Shown in pieces: positions 24,923-36,954 of a stretch of DNA of 64,000 bases. Positions within the stretch are counted from its first letter, which is position 1. The number at the start of each line of letters is the position of its first letter. The stretch lies in assembly GCF_029168945.1 (NCBI RefSeq), contig NC_083606.1, positions 19,556,041 to 19,620,040 on the forward strand. The letters are read 5' to 3'. The position numbers were made by a program, and so were the translations under genes. Under the pieces are notes generated by a model. It worked only from the letters and a program-made list of their open reading frames with translations, was not told the origin of the DNA and did no database searches. The DNA is from Cannabis sativa. Taxonomy: Eukaryota; Streptophyta; Magnoliopsida; Rosales; Cannabaceae.

Positions 24923-25698
24923 CATACATTATACAAACTAAGCATAACAGCTGAATAAACTTGGACGACGAATAGCAAGGCATCCCTCTCGCTATAAGAA
25001 GACATACTATGGGTACCTTCACTAATCAGCTTCAGACATCTTTCAATGAGATTCTCTACTCCGTCGAGTCAGCTCTATCAGATAGAAGCTGACATTCAAA
25101 TGATTTTGACTACTGAAGTTCACCTTGTCACCAAGAACTCTGATTGTTAGATGGAGTGTTATGTCTTCAATCACAGAAACGACGAGATGTACATTATCAA
25201 TCTCGAGAAGACATGAGAAAAGCTCTAGCTCGCTACCAGGGTTATTATTGCTATGTTTTCAGCGAGATGTCCCAGAACGATACGCTTTACAACGTATTTA
25301 ATACATGTATCTATTGATCCGGTAAAAGCAGACCAATCACAGCTGTGTGATTTTCAAATAATAACTGCATTTATTTTACGTGTGACGTAATCGAATCCCA
25401 CAAATTCAGGGGGTTATTGTTGTAAGATATCAGTCCAATTTGTAATTAACTACCCTTCTATGTAACTATATATTAGATCAAGGTATACTGAAAAAAGGAC
25501 GGAAAATCCTTAAGAGAAAAAGCCCTAAATTGTATCAGAAATATCTAATATAGACTCGTGGACTATGCAGAATTTTAATTGCAAAACCACGTAAAAATCT
25601 TTGTGTTCTTTATTTTTTTCTATACTGCTATTATTTTCTGTGCAAATCCATAATGATTTAGGCTTTAATATAGTTAACGAAAATCTTCATTAACAGTT

Positions 25699-25717
25699 TG
25701 GTGCTTTCATTGAGAGC
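25699..25717 (+). other. Primer binding site of the old Tat element
   Basis: TGGTGCTTTCATTGAGAGC lies three bases after the 5' LTR. The identical sequence serves the Tat element at 54310-54328 (minus strand). It begins TGG, as a site complementary to a tRNA CCA end must; I could not identify the tRNA. Confidence 0.8.
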
Positions 25718-25777
25718 CTTTGTTAAAAAAAAGCTTAGAAAAAACCCTCCTGATATATATATATATAAAAATTCTCC

Positions 25778-26203
25778 ATGGCTGACAACAGAAAAAATGT
25801 TGATACTCCTCATGAAGAAAGCACTCACCATCCTGAGAAGGAGCCAATAGGCTCCCGGAGACCTCCCAACTCAAAATCTACACGGTCCTCTCGTTCCAGG
25901 AGGACCCAACCTGAGGGTGGCCGAAGTACATGGACCACACGTTCAAGGAGGACCCAAAATCCAGGAACATGGTATGAAGAACCTGAAATGAACATTAGTG
26001 GTGCCCAACCATGCCAACTGATAAGGATGGTGCCTATGATCCTACAAGGTACGTTCCATTCATAGAGTCGGAAAACTGCCAACTCAGACGCTGCCTAGAG
26101 GAGGCAAACTGACGGAACGCTGAGTTGGAACGTGAGGCAGCCGCGGCTAGGGCGACACAAGATAATAATACACAAAATTAACCTGATCCTGGAGTGAGAA
26201 GAC
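25778..26203 (+). pseudogene. Truncated Tat gag N-terminus
   Basis: An ATG 80 bases after the LTR opens a 95-residue frame rich in Arg, Ser, Thr and Pro (MADNRKNVDTPHEES...), the usual charged, low-complexity start of Tat gag. The frame breaks at about 26065 but related reading continues in another frame to about 26203 (Gln, Asn and Pro rich). The gag text then resumes at 35936, on the far side of the inserted Copia element, with a similar Pro, Gly, Thr and Arg-rich composition. Confidence 0.65.
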
Positions 26204-26207
26204 CGCA

Positions 26208-27979
26208 AGGAAACCTTACATTGGGTGCTGTGGAATATAATGACTCCTTCCGTTCAGATCTCTAGCCCTTGATTCCTTTCTGTAGCAGAGCATCACCAAG
26301 ATTTGAAGCTGGATCTCTTTCTCTCCTTCCTTTGATGCTGATTCTCCTTCTTGTTGGTTGATTTTCCACAGTCTTACACACTATAATTGAGATACCACTT
26401 GATGTGTGTGGGCACTCAATCATTCACTCAAGGATTTCGAAATTATTGAAGAAGAAAAGAGAAGAAGAGGTTTCAGCTATAGAGAAAAGAATAGGAGGCT
26501 CAATTTTCATCTGACAGAATTAAGTGTGAATGAGAGCCATCACTATCTATTTATAGGTAACCACCTAGGTTTAATTTAGAATTATTTGACATTAAAATAA
26601 TGAAAAAATAAATGGTAAAATACACTAAGTGTGGCCGGCCATGGATTGTGGATTGGGCCCACTTTGCAATTTTTCCATTTTGTCATTTTTCATCCCATAT
26701 TTTCAAAATCGCCAATTTTCCAATTTAACCATTTAAATGACAATTCAAATTATTTAATAACTAAAAATTAATTATTAAATAATATTGTCATTTAATATAT
26801 TTATTAATTAGACATATAAAGTTTCTTAATTAATAAATAAACCTAGAATTCTCTTTTCTTTACAATTTCGCCCTTGCTTAGTGAAAATTCATAAACTAGA
26901 CATAGTCTAACTTTAGAATTATAATTGATTAATCAAAATCAATTAACTGAGTCTTAAGAGCAGTATGGTCTCAACTAGTATGGAAACCATGGGTCTATAT
27001 ATCCGAGCTTCCAATAAGCAGATCAAGAATTTATATCTTAAATTCATTGACTTATTAATTCTTCGTTGAATCCACGCATAGAACTTAGAATTGCACTCTC
27101 AGTATATAGAACGCTCTATATGTTCCACGATATAGATACGTCATTAGTTATCCATTGTTATAATCCTAATTTGATCAATGATCCTCTAATAGATGATCTA
27201 CATTGAATAGGCACTAAGTTACCGTTACACCTTCAATGTATTTTATCCTTAAAACACTTAGCTCCGTATAAATGATATTTCAGCGAAGTGAAATGAGATC
27301 TCCACCATTTATCTCTGTTTAGCCAAGCTCGAAGGATATCATTGTTTCACTTCTAAATTCCTATAGAAGTTATAGATTCCATATTTATGTTAGCGCTCCC
27401 ACTCAATTATACTATCATGTTCCCAAAATGTACGTATCACCCTGACCCAAAAGTAGGCTTAACTAACAAATCAAAGAACATGTATAATACTCTTGAGATC
27501 GAACCTAAACATATCAGGATTAAGATCACTTGATCTAGGATCAACAAGTGATATTGAATTGAATAGATATTACGGTAAATTTAATATATCTAATCAAAGT
27601 TCAATATCGGTCACTTCTGATGTATACTCCATACATCCGATGCTGGTAAAGTTTGCCAATGTCATGGAAAGGACATAACACTTATCTAAGGTGTAAGAAT
27701 ACCTATCGCTGATTATCATGTCAGTCTAAATCCAGTGAACCGACAAATCAGGGAATAAACTTTCGAACATATAATTAAGATTATATTCCACTGTGTTGAC
27801 AACACTATAATCATTAACAAATTGATATGTTTTGGACTTAAATAGAATTCATACATTATGTAAATAATCATGAAATAAATCATGTGAACCATGCAACATT
27901 AAATGTTATTTCTGATCTATATTAATAAATAAATCTGATTATATTGAAATGAGTTTTATTTAGGGCATAAAACCCAACA
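26208..27979 (-). repeat. 3' LTR (left) of the decayed Copia element, outer end missing
   Basis: It corresponds to about 34147-35935 of its partner, with scattered substitutions and small indels. The first roughly 105 bases (the U5 end on the minus strand) are absent and it joins Tat gag directly at 26207/26208. A deletion across the element boundary is the simplest explanation. Confidence 0.88.
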
Positions 27980-28199
27980 AACTCCCACTTGCACTAATAT
28001 AAAGCAAAATGTGCATTTCAAATAATCTCAACACCTTGATATACAAATCAAGTGTAATAGTAGTACACTCCTCGTAATAGAATCTGACAAGTTGAATTCA
28101 ACACAACCTTTTCTCCACCATTACTCTTCCTTAATCACAAAATCATTGATAATGTGAAATTCCTCTCTATATGTCTACTCTCTTGGGATACTGGATTCT

Positions 28200-30550
28200 A
28201 TACCTTTGGCAACTACTTTTGGTTAATAAGGAAATAACACTAGTAGTTAAGACAAGTTGGAACGGTGCCACAAATGTATAGAACTTTCCTTAGACTGAAT
28301 AAGTACCTTTCCTGCAACTTTAACATTCAATCCCTCTCTGGTAGACCTAGAGATTTCAGATAGGTTTTTACACTTCTCCAAAATTACTACTCCACCCCCA
28401 GAGTAATCACCATCTTATCAGCAGACTTTCCAGCACAAAGGCAAGTCTCGAAATCTGATGTGGTGTAGTCTAAGAGTTTTAAACACACCCTTATTGACTA
28501 ACATATAGTTCCTCTTCTTAATCTTAAGATTTACTTGATTGTCTTCCAATGTTCCTCTCCTGGATTAATCTGATACCTACTCATTACTCCCACTCAACAG
28601 TAGGTGTCTGGTCTAAGGCATACTAAAGCATATCTGAGATCTCTCACTGTTGATTTAAGAAATTCTTTCATGGCTTTATATTTTCTGGAATAGTTGAGAC
28701 TTTTCCTTAGATAAATAAAATCTATGCCTAAAAGTCGAGAAGCTTACAGATTGCCATTAGAAAGAAAATGCTTCAGCATCTTACTAAAGTAAGTTGCTTG
28801 CATTAGAGTAAGTAATTACCAGGTATACAACAAGCCATAGGTTTAGATAAAATCAAACCTATAATACTAGGAACAGGAAGTCTTGTTAAGTCCATTGAAT
28901 AGACTTATACACGAAATTTCCTTTTATGTCCTTGTAATAGAAAGTTTAGGTTACTCCATGTGAATGGATTAAACCATAGTTCTATTGGCTTTTCTTCTTA
29001 GTTTCTTATCTTGACCATCCATTACTTGTTTAAACTCACAATAGATTTTAATCACTAGTGTCTTCCAAGTCATAAGAAGGTGAGTTCCTAGAAACTAAAT
29101 GGTATTGACCTCTTCGGTTGTGTCAAAAAAACAGAGACAGTGGGATCATCATATGGAATAAGATGATAGAACACTTTTGGAATCAAGAAAAAAATATCTC
29201 CTTTATTTGCTACTTTATTTTCAGACTTAATCATTTTCTTAGAAAAGTAGTGTTTGTTTAAAAAAACACTTTCTTATCTATTGACTATGGGATGGTCCAC
29301 CCCTATTCACTTAGAATAGCTAACAAGCCATGGTTAACAGTTCTAGCTTTTCTTAAGATTTTGATTAGGTCATCCATGAATCTAGTAATGATTTACACTA
29401 AGTACCCAACCATTGCATCATTCTGAAATTGTATTACCATGGAAGGATTTAGGAAACGACTAGTAACTAATCATCAATATGCAAATCGAAATTTCTGGGG
29501 AGGTGAGTTTGGATATAATTCAAAAATCAATTTAATGATCTTTGAACTGCATATCTACTAACTATTTCTCCACCCCTATCAGTTCGCAAGATCTTTAACC
29601 ACTTACCTTAATGGTTTATCACCATTGCTAGAAATTCATGAAATTTCAAACATTTCAAATTTCTTTTGCATAAGGTAAAATCTAGAGTGATCGTTTTAAG
29701 AATACAACGGAAAACTCATATCCACCCCTAAATGTACATCCATCTGCGAATGAGATGAACTACTTTCAGTGGATATAGGCATATTAACTCTTTGCAGAGA
29801 TTGATCTTGTCAAAACCACTATGAACAAGATACAAATGCCATAGATTAAAAAAATGTGGTTGTGTCTTTTGATGACTTAGGTTTTGTTACATCAAAGAGT
29901 TTTAGAATAGTGCAAGTGGATCCTGGTCACAGAATACTAAACTCATATTCCATACAGTTTGAAACCATTGATAGAAAATGGTTATTAAACACTTGTGAAA
30001 GTGAAACTGTGTTGTAAAAATATTTGGAATCTAAAATTAAATTTAAAGACTTAAATTTATACCAAATATAATGAGTAATTCTTTCTTGGACCACCACTAC
30101 TAATTTTAACTCTATGTCAGATTTGCCCATACAAGTAGGAGATTTCTAAGAATGAGGATTTATATCATTTTGGGATAGAATTTCGGGAATATAATCATAT
30201 GCATCATTAAATTTCTTAAGAGAAAATAGAATGACATGAAACGATTTATAGACCATTCATCCAATGATATGTTATTAAGCTAATTCGAAATGAATAAGCT
30301 AAGAGGAACTAGGATAATTTCGTTGTTTTAAATAAGAATCCAACGATGATTCGATTAACGAGAGTCAAAGTCATCTTATTTATACAATCTTCTTGTTTCA
30401 TATTGTAAAATACTAGTCTAAGGTGTCATCAATTGATGAGCAGCTAGATGTTGCATATACAATATTTATCTTTCGAGATCTAACACTATTATGTATGTCT
30501 AATGGTGAAAATTCATTAGGGATTTATCTCATTAGAAAATCAAACCAAGT
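28200..30550 (-). pseudogene. Decayed Copia pol, RNase H part recognisable
   Basis: Translating the minus strand from about 28680 to 28400 by eye, with frame changes, gives the order typical of Copia RNase H: a MYA...RPD block, then SRYQINPGEEHWKTIK, then a TSDFE and a KSADK block. These match the RT-RNase H junction and RNase H core of plant Copia polyproteins. Stops and indels are frequent. RT and integrase presumably lay between about 28700 and 30550 but I cannot place their motifs. Confidence 0.6.
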
Positions 30551-30699
30551 TAGACCAACAATGAAGATTCGAAATTAAACTACAATTTAATAACAGAAAA
30601 TAACATGGTTCAATATAAATTCATACACAATTCAGAAATTATTAAACACATAGCAAGTAGGAATGACAAGTGAAAATACTAAAACATACAATCCTAAAT

Positions 30700-33600
30700 A
30701 ATTTTCAAGGTCTTCAACAAACTGATATCAGTGTCCCGTTTAGGCGAGAGTCTAAACTACCATCCATTGAATAGAGTTGTCAGCTCATCTAAAATGTTAA
30801 ACATTCTAGCAACCTGTTATTCGATCAAGATTGGAATTCAGCGTTGTCCCGTTTAGGCGAGAGTCAAGGCAATTCTATCTTATGAGCTTCGACCATTGTT
30901 TCATATTTTGTAAGTCAAATACAGTCGCCACCATTAGGGTGATCAATACCATATAAAACACTTACAAATATACTTATCTTTCGAGATTAAACGGTGCTAA
31001 CTTGCTAATGAACGTTCCTCCATTAGGGAGGATTACTCACTAAAACAAAAGCTATGTAAAACCAACAATGGAGATCGAATGTCCTAATAATAAAGCTCAT
31101 TATTTAAAGTGTATTTTCTTCTAATATTTATTTTAATCAATTTATTTTAAATATATATTTATTTAATTAAAATTTCTAATTTAGAATGAAAAATTCTAAA
31201 TATAAATTTTAATTTAATATTTATAAATTTTACTTAGATGAATATGAAAATAACATGAATTATTTCCATCTTAGTAATAATTTCCAATAAATATTTAGAA
31301 AATTATTCAATTTAAGTTGTTTCAAAATTAATTTAAATTAACTTACAACTCAAATTTAATTTTCTATAAATATATATTGCATTTCGAAAAAATTGAAGTA
31401 TTTAAGAATACAATTTTCGAAATTGCTTTAAAATAAAATAAAAATAAATCTTGAAAAAATTATCTTAATTTTATATTGGCCCAAAATTAATTAATAAAAT
31501 TAATTTACAACAAAAATATAATTTTTCCTATTTAATTAAATATTTAAGAAAAATTTCAAATATTTAAGTATCATGATGAAAATCAACTTAAATATTAATT
31601 TTCTATTTAATTAAATACACTAGAAAAATACTTCAAGCAAAACAGATAATATCTATCTAGACTTTCATTGACTAATTAATTCATTTTCTAATTAAATATA
31701 TTTTACTTCATTTATTTTAATTAATCATTAAATGAAAAAAAAATCATTGATTTAAGTTGGTCCAAAATTAAAATAAATAATTTACAACTTTAATCTATTT
31801 TTCAAATAAAATTCGAAATTTCTGCATCTAAGAAATGCAATTTTTAAATTGTGGAAAAAAGATTAATAAAATAAAATAAAATATATTTTGAAAATTATTC
31901 AAATTTAAGTTATATGAAATAAGATTTCAAAATTAAAATAATTTTTCATTTTAATTAAATAACATGAAAATAATAATATTTAAGTATCATGATGAAAATC
32001 AACTTAAATATTTAAATTTTCAATTTAATTAAATGTATTAAATTCAAGAAATAAATAATTAAGTGTAGAGAAGACTTAATTATTAAGTCTAATTTAATAC
32101 TAGGAAAAATATACTTAACTTGGATTGTACCAAAATTAATTATTAAACAATTAATTTCACAATCTATGATATTTTCCTAATTAAATATTAGAAAAAAAAA
32201 ATAACTAGTTCTAGAAATAACTATCTAGAATAATTTCATTTACTAAGTGTTTTTCTAAACTTAACTTTAAAATATTAAATGAAAAATTAAATTTCATATA
32301 TTTTAAAAGTTAATTATGTTGCTAATTTAATTTTAATTAGGTTAGACTAATATAATTAACCTAATACAATTATTTAAATAAGGCAAATGGGCCTTCACAA
32401 TTGGGGTGGTTCATGTGAGGGGGAGCTGGGTTCAGTATGTCGTACCCACTTCTATTGGCCCCCAACTCTCACACAAGGCCCAAAAGAGAGGAATTTAACC
32501 TTTAAATAAACAATTGTTATTCATTGAATAAGCCCAAATCTAATTGGGCCTAAATAAATTTACTTATGTTAAAATTTATTTTAGCAACCTAGTCCATTTA
32601 CTTAGTAAAACTTAAATGGGCTTCCTATATGCATCTAAGCCCAATAGCAAACATATAGGCTCACACAGGTCAAATGATTTGGATGGGCCCTATCATGTTA
32701 CTAGGTTTACACAGATGAAAGAAATTGCAAAATTTACCTGTTACAAATTATTTATAAGATCTATTGACAATTGGACTATGATTAAAATCAGATCATTGGA
32801 TCTGTCAACAAGTTAATCATAACAATTTCGATCAAATAAATAATAGGTTTGTAAAAAAATTTTGAATACATAATAATATAATCAAACAATACAAACAATA
32901 ACTGATCTGGAATATCTGGAAAGTAAACTAAAATATCTCAATTTTAAAATTTAAAATAAAAATTTAAATTTTAAAATAAATATCTTAACTAGAATTCAAA
33001 TTTAGGTTGTTAGAGAATATTTGAAAAAAATCAAAAATTCAACAAACTCCTAAATTTCTTAAATTCTAACAAAAAATCAAAAAATATCTAACCACTTTTT
33101 CAAATAATTTCTAATAAGATAATATAATAAAATATCTTGAATTTTAAATTTAGATATTTCATTATTATATTCTGAGTCTTATAATTTAATAAATTTAAAT
33201 ATTACATAAATAAACTAATTGAAAAATAAGATATTTTATATGGTTAGAATATTTTTAAAAAAATAATAAAATAATAAATTTGAAAAATTTATGGTTTGAA
33301 ACCCTAAAATATCTATTCAAACTAAACTAACCAATTTTTCAAATCTTCATGTTATTTTTGCCAAAATATAATTTTAATAAAAAAAAAATGTCTAATGAGA
33401 TAAAATGTTAAACCTAACATATTCCTAATCTTATAATTTTAATTAATAAAATATATTTTGAAAATAACAAATTTAAAAAAAATATGATATGGTTAGCAAA
33501 TTTTAAAATTAGTTCAAGATTATTTTTAAAAGATAAGATTTTAATATCAAAGTAAGATCATTTAAAATTTAATTAAAAATAATATCTGATCTTATAATTA

Positions 33601-34028
33601 AAATAAATAACGTAATCTAAAGTTTCAAAATTAACCATAAGGCTCCTTTGTGAGAAATAAAATTTTCAAAATTCAAAGCCTACTAATATCAGAAACTAAT
33701 TTTAATTAATTAAAAAATTAATAAAAATTAATTTTATTCTGACAATTAGATTTTAGATTGAAAATTCAGATTCTACACAAAATTCTACCAAAAATTAGCT
33801 TTTTGTTTCAATGAAAATCCAAATTAGGTTCTGTAAAAGCCTAAATTTTATTAATTTTTCATCTACTTTCCAGAAAAAATAATTCCAGATCGAAATAAAA
33901 AATATTTCAGTAACATATATTGCGATTTCTAAAATATCATCAAATAAGCACATAAACCACATGAAACCATCCAAATCAATGCAAAACATCGTTTTAATTC
34001 ATATTTCATGAAAGTAAATCATTACCAT
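30700..34028. other. AT-rich 5' interior of the decayed Copia element
   Basis: About 3.3 kb with no coding signal. A 20-base block, GTCCCGTTTAGGCGAGAGTC, occurs twice, near 30737 and 30847, with an approximately 110-bp spacing. A CCATTAGGG motif recurs near 30934 and 31020. From 31.1 kb onward it is almost pure A/T with many TTTAATTAAAT-like words. This may be leader sequence of the element or gag decayed beyond recognition. Confidence 0.5.
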
Positions 34029-34041
34029 GGCTCTGAGGCCA
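34029..34041 (-). other. Primer binding site, variant of the tRNA-Met type
   Basis: The minus strand reads TGGCCTCAGAGCC two bases after the LTR end. It differs from the usual TGGTATCAGAGCC at three adjacent bases. Its place and its core CAGAGCC fix the orientation. Confidence 0.75.
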
Positions 34042-34043
34042 GT

Positions 34044-35935
34044 TGTTGGATATATTTTACCAGGATCTAGATTTACTAACAAGTATGTTTCATTAACATC
34101 CTAATATGAATTCTAAAACAATGAAATAAACACATATAAAGTTTAGGAAACCTTACATTGGGTGCAGCGGAATATAATGAATCCTTCCGTTCAGATCTCT
34201 AGCCCTTGATTCCTTTCTGTAGCAGAGCATCACCAAGATCTGAACCTGGATCTCTTTCTCTCCTTCCTTTGATGCTGATTATCCTTCTTGTTGGTTGATT
34301 TTCCACAGTCTTACACACTATGATTGAGATACCACTTGATGTGTGTGGGCACTCACTCATTCACTCAAGGATTTCGAAATTATTGAAGAAGAAAAGAGAA
34401 GAAGAGGTTTCGGCTATAGAGAAAAGAATAGGAGGCTCAATTTTCATCTAACTGAATTAAGTGTGAATGAGAGCCATCACTATCTATTTATAGGTAATCA
34501 CCTAGGTTTAAGTTAGAATTATTTGGCATTAAAATATTGAAAAAATAAATGGTAAAATACACTAATTGTGGCCGCCCATGGATTGTGGATTGGGCCCACT
34601 TTCCAATTTTGCCATTTTGTAATTTTTCATCCCATATTCTCAAAATGGTTAATTTTCTAATTTAACCATTTGCTAATTTTCTAATTTTCTAATTTAACCA
34701 TTTAATTATTTAATAACTAAAAATTAATTATTAAATGATATTGTCATTTAATATATTTATTAATTAGACATATTAAGTCTCTTAATTAATAAATAAACCT
34801 AGAATTCTCTTTTCGTTACAATTTCACCCTTGCTTAGTGAAAATTCATAAACTAGACATAATCTAACTTTAAAATTATAATTGATTAATCAAAATCAATT
34901 AACTGAGTCTTACAAGCAGTATGGTCTCAACTAGTATAGGGACCATGGGTCTATATATCCGAGCTTCCAATAAGGAGATCAAGAATTTATATCTTAAATT
35001 CACTGACTTATTAATTCTTCGTTGAATCCACGCATAGAACTTAGAATTGCACTCTCAGTATATAGAACGCTCTATATGTTCCACGATATAGATACGTCAT
35101 TAGTTATCCATTGTTATAATCCTAATTTGATCAATGATCCTCTAATAGATGATCTACATTGAATAGGCACTAAGTTACCGTTATACCTTCAATGTATTTT
35201 ATCCTTAAAACACTTAGCTCCGTATAAATGATATTTCAAAGAAGTGAAATGAGATCTCCACCATTTATCTCTGTTCAGCCAAGCTCGAAGGATATCATCG
35301 TTTCACTTCTAAATTCCTATAGAAGTTATAGATTCCATATTTATGTTAGCGCTCCCACTCAATTTTACTATCATGTTCCCAAAATGTACGTATCACCCTG
35401 ACCCAAAAGTAGGCTTAACTAACAAATCAAAGAGCATGTATAATACTCTTGAGATCGAACCTAAACATATCAGGATTAAGATCATTTGATCTAGGATCAA
35501 CAGGTGATATTGAATTGAATAGATATTACAGTAAATTTAATATATCTAATCAAAGTTCATTATCGGTCCCTTCCGATGTATACTCCATACATCCGATGTT
35601 GGTAAAGTTTGCCAATGTCATGGAAAGGACATAACACTTATCTAAGGTGTAAGAATACCTATCGCTGATTATCATGTCAGTCTAAATCCAGTGAACCGAC
35701 AAATCAGGGAATAAACTTTCGAACATATAATTAAGATTATATTCCACTGTGTTGACAACACTATAATCATTAATAAATTGATATGTTCTGGACTTAAATA
35801 GAATTCATACATTATGTAAATAATCATGAAATAAATCATGTGAACCATGCAACATTAAATGTTATTTCTGATCTTTATTAATAAGTAAATCTGATTATAT
35901 TGAAATGAGTTTTATTTAGGGCATAAAACCCAACA
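34044..35935 (-). repeat. 5' LTR (right) of the decayed Copia element
   Basis: 1892 bp with complete TGTTGG...CCAACA ends. It is nearly the same length as the solo LTR at 198-2080 (1883 bp) and collinear with it. Confidence 0.92.
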
Positions 35936-36951
35936 AATCCTGGAACTCAACCTGGGACACGAAGGTCACCAACGAGGCATCGCCAACATCCTTCTCAAAC
36001 TAACAGGGAAAGGGCACATACAAACCCCAGCAGGGACACACAGCAAACCACACCCAAGGGAGAAGGACGAGACGTGAAGAGGCAAGTGTTACCACGGGGC
36101 ATACAAGAACCCACAGCCGATCAACGACTTTAAAGGCGAGGTGTTTTATCCCTCGTGGATAGCCAATCTTGTTCTCATCCCAAGACCCAACGTAACTTGG
36201 AGAACTTGTATTGATTTCTCTGATCTGAATAAGGTGTGCCCAAAGGATTGCTTTCCACTACCAAGGATTGACCCATTGGTGGATGCAACTTCTGGGAACG
36301 AGCTTATGTCATTCATGGATGCATACTCTGGATATAATCAGATAAAAATACATATCCCAGATCAGGAACATACAAGCTTCGTAACCAACATGGGACTTTA
36401 TTACAATAAGGTCATGCCATTTGGGTTGAATAACGTTGGGGCAACATATTAACGACTAGTGAATGAAATGTTCGCGAATCAAATTGGATAGAACATGGAG
36501 GTTTATGTCGACGATATGTTAGTGAAATCGGTAAAGAGTGGAAAGTCATAGTACAGACCTCGCGGAGTGCTTCAAAATATTAAGGAAGTACAATATGAAG
36601 CTTAAGCCGAAAAAGTTTTCCTTTGGAGTTTCCTCAGGAAAGTTTCTGGGACTCATAGTTAACGCGAGGGGCATTGAAACAAACCCTGAGAAAATCAAGG
36701 CTTTGATATATATGCCATCACCAACCAAGCCTAAGGAAGTCCAAGCCTTAGCAAGAAGGATGGCTGCACTTAACAGATTCATTTTGAAGTCAACTAATAA
36801 GTGTCTACCATTTTTCAATGTATTGGGAGGCAACAAGAAATTTGAATGGACAGAGAAATGCGAGGAGGCCTTTAAGATCATTAAAAGGCATTTGGCAACA
36901 CCTCTAGTTTTGGCAAAACCAGTAACAGAGACACATTACTCCTCTATTTAG
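35936..36951 (+). pseudogene. Tat gag piece fused to RT fragment
   Basis: After the Copia insertion, about 150 bases continue the Pro/Thr/Arg-rich gag. The sequence then jumps directly to reverse transcriptase (from about 36130), so zinc knuckle and protease are deleted. RT motifs are clear: IDFSDLNKVCPKDCFPLPRI, MDAYSGYNQIK, VMPFGLNN, and YVDD at 36504-36515. Stops at about 36450, 36492 and 36546 and a frame change near 36540 inactivate it. Reading resumes from about 36541 (ECFKILRKYNMKLKPKKFSF) and ends at 36951 in the connection region, where it joins LTR sequence. RNase H and integrase are lost. Confidence 0.88.
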
Positions 36952-36954
36952 AGA

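Larger units (their letters stand above)
19024..25695 (+). repeat. 5' LTR of the old Tat element, split by a Copia insertion
   Basis: The LTR sequence runs 19024-19368, then resumes at 24928 after the Copia element and one copy of its target duplication. The break is confirmed by the 3' LTR, where the same sequence is continuous near 37240-37290. The restored length is about 1.1 kb. Confidence 0.88.
26208..35935 (-). mobile_element. Decayed long Copia element nested in the Tat gag
   Basis: Two LTRs of one family (26208-27979 and 34044-35935) enclose 6.06 kb. A polypurine tract lies at the left LTR (minus strand GCAAGTGGGAGTT, 27980-27992) and a primer site at the right LTR, so the element reads on the minus strand. 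The outer 100 or so bases of the left LTR are missing compared with the right one, so no target duplication can be seen. The interior is heavily mutated: a Copia RNase H reading is still recognisable, but no long frame survives. The same LTR family occurs as the solo LTR at 198-2080. Confidence 0.85.

Noticed and set aside
27493..27678. 61-residue frame also present at 35449-35634
   Set aside because: The two copies are the same place in paired LTRs, so similarity is by descent. In the third LTR (near 1605-1790) an indel breaks the frame.
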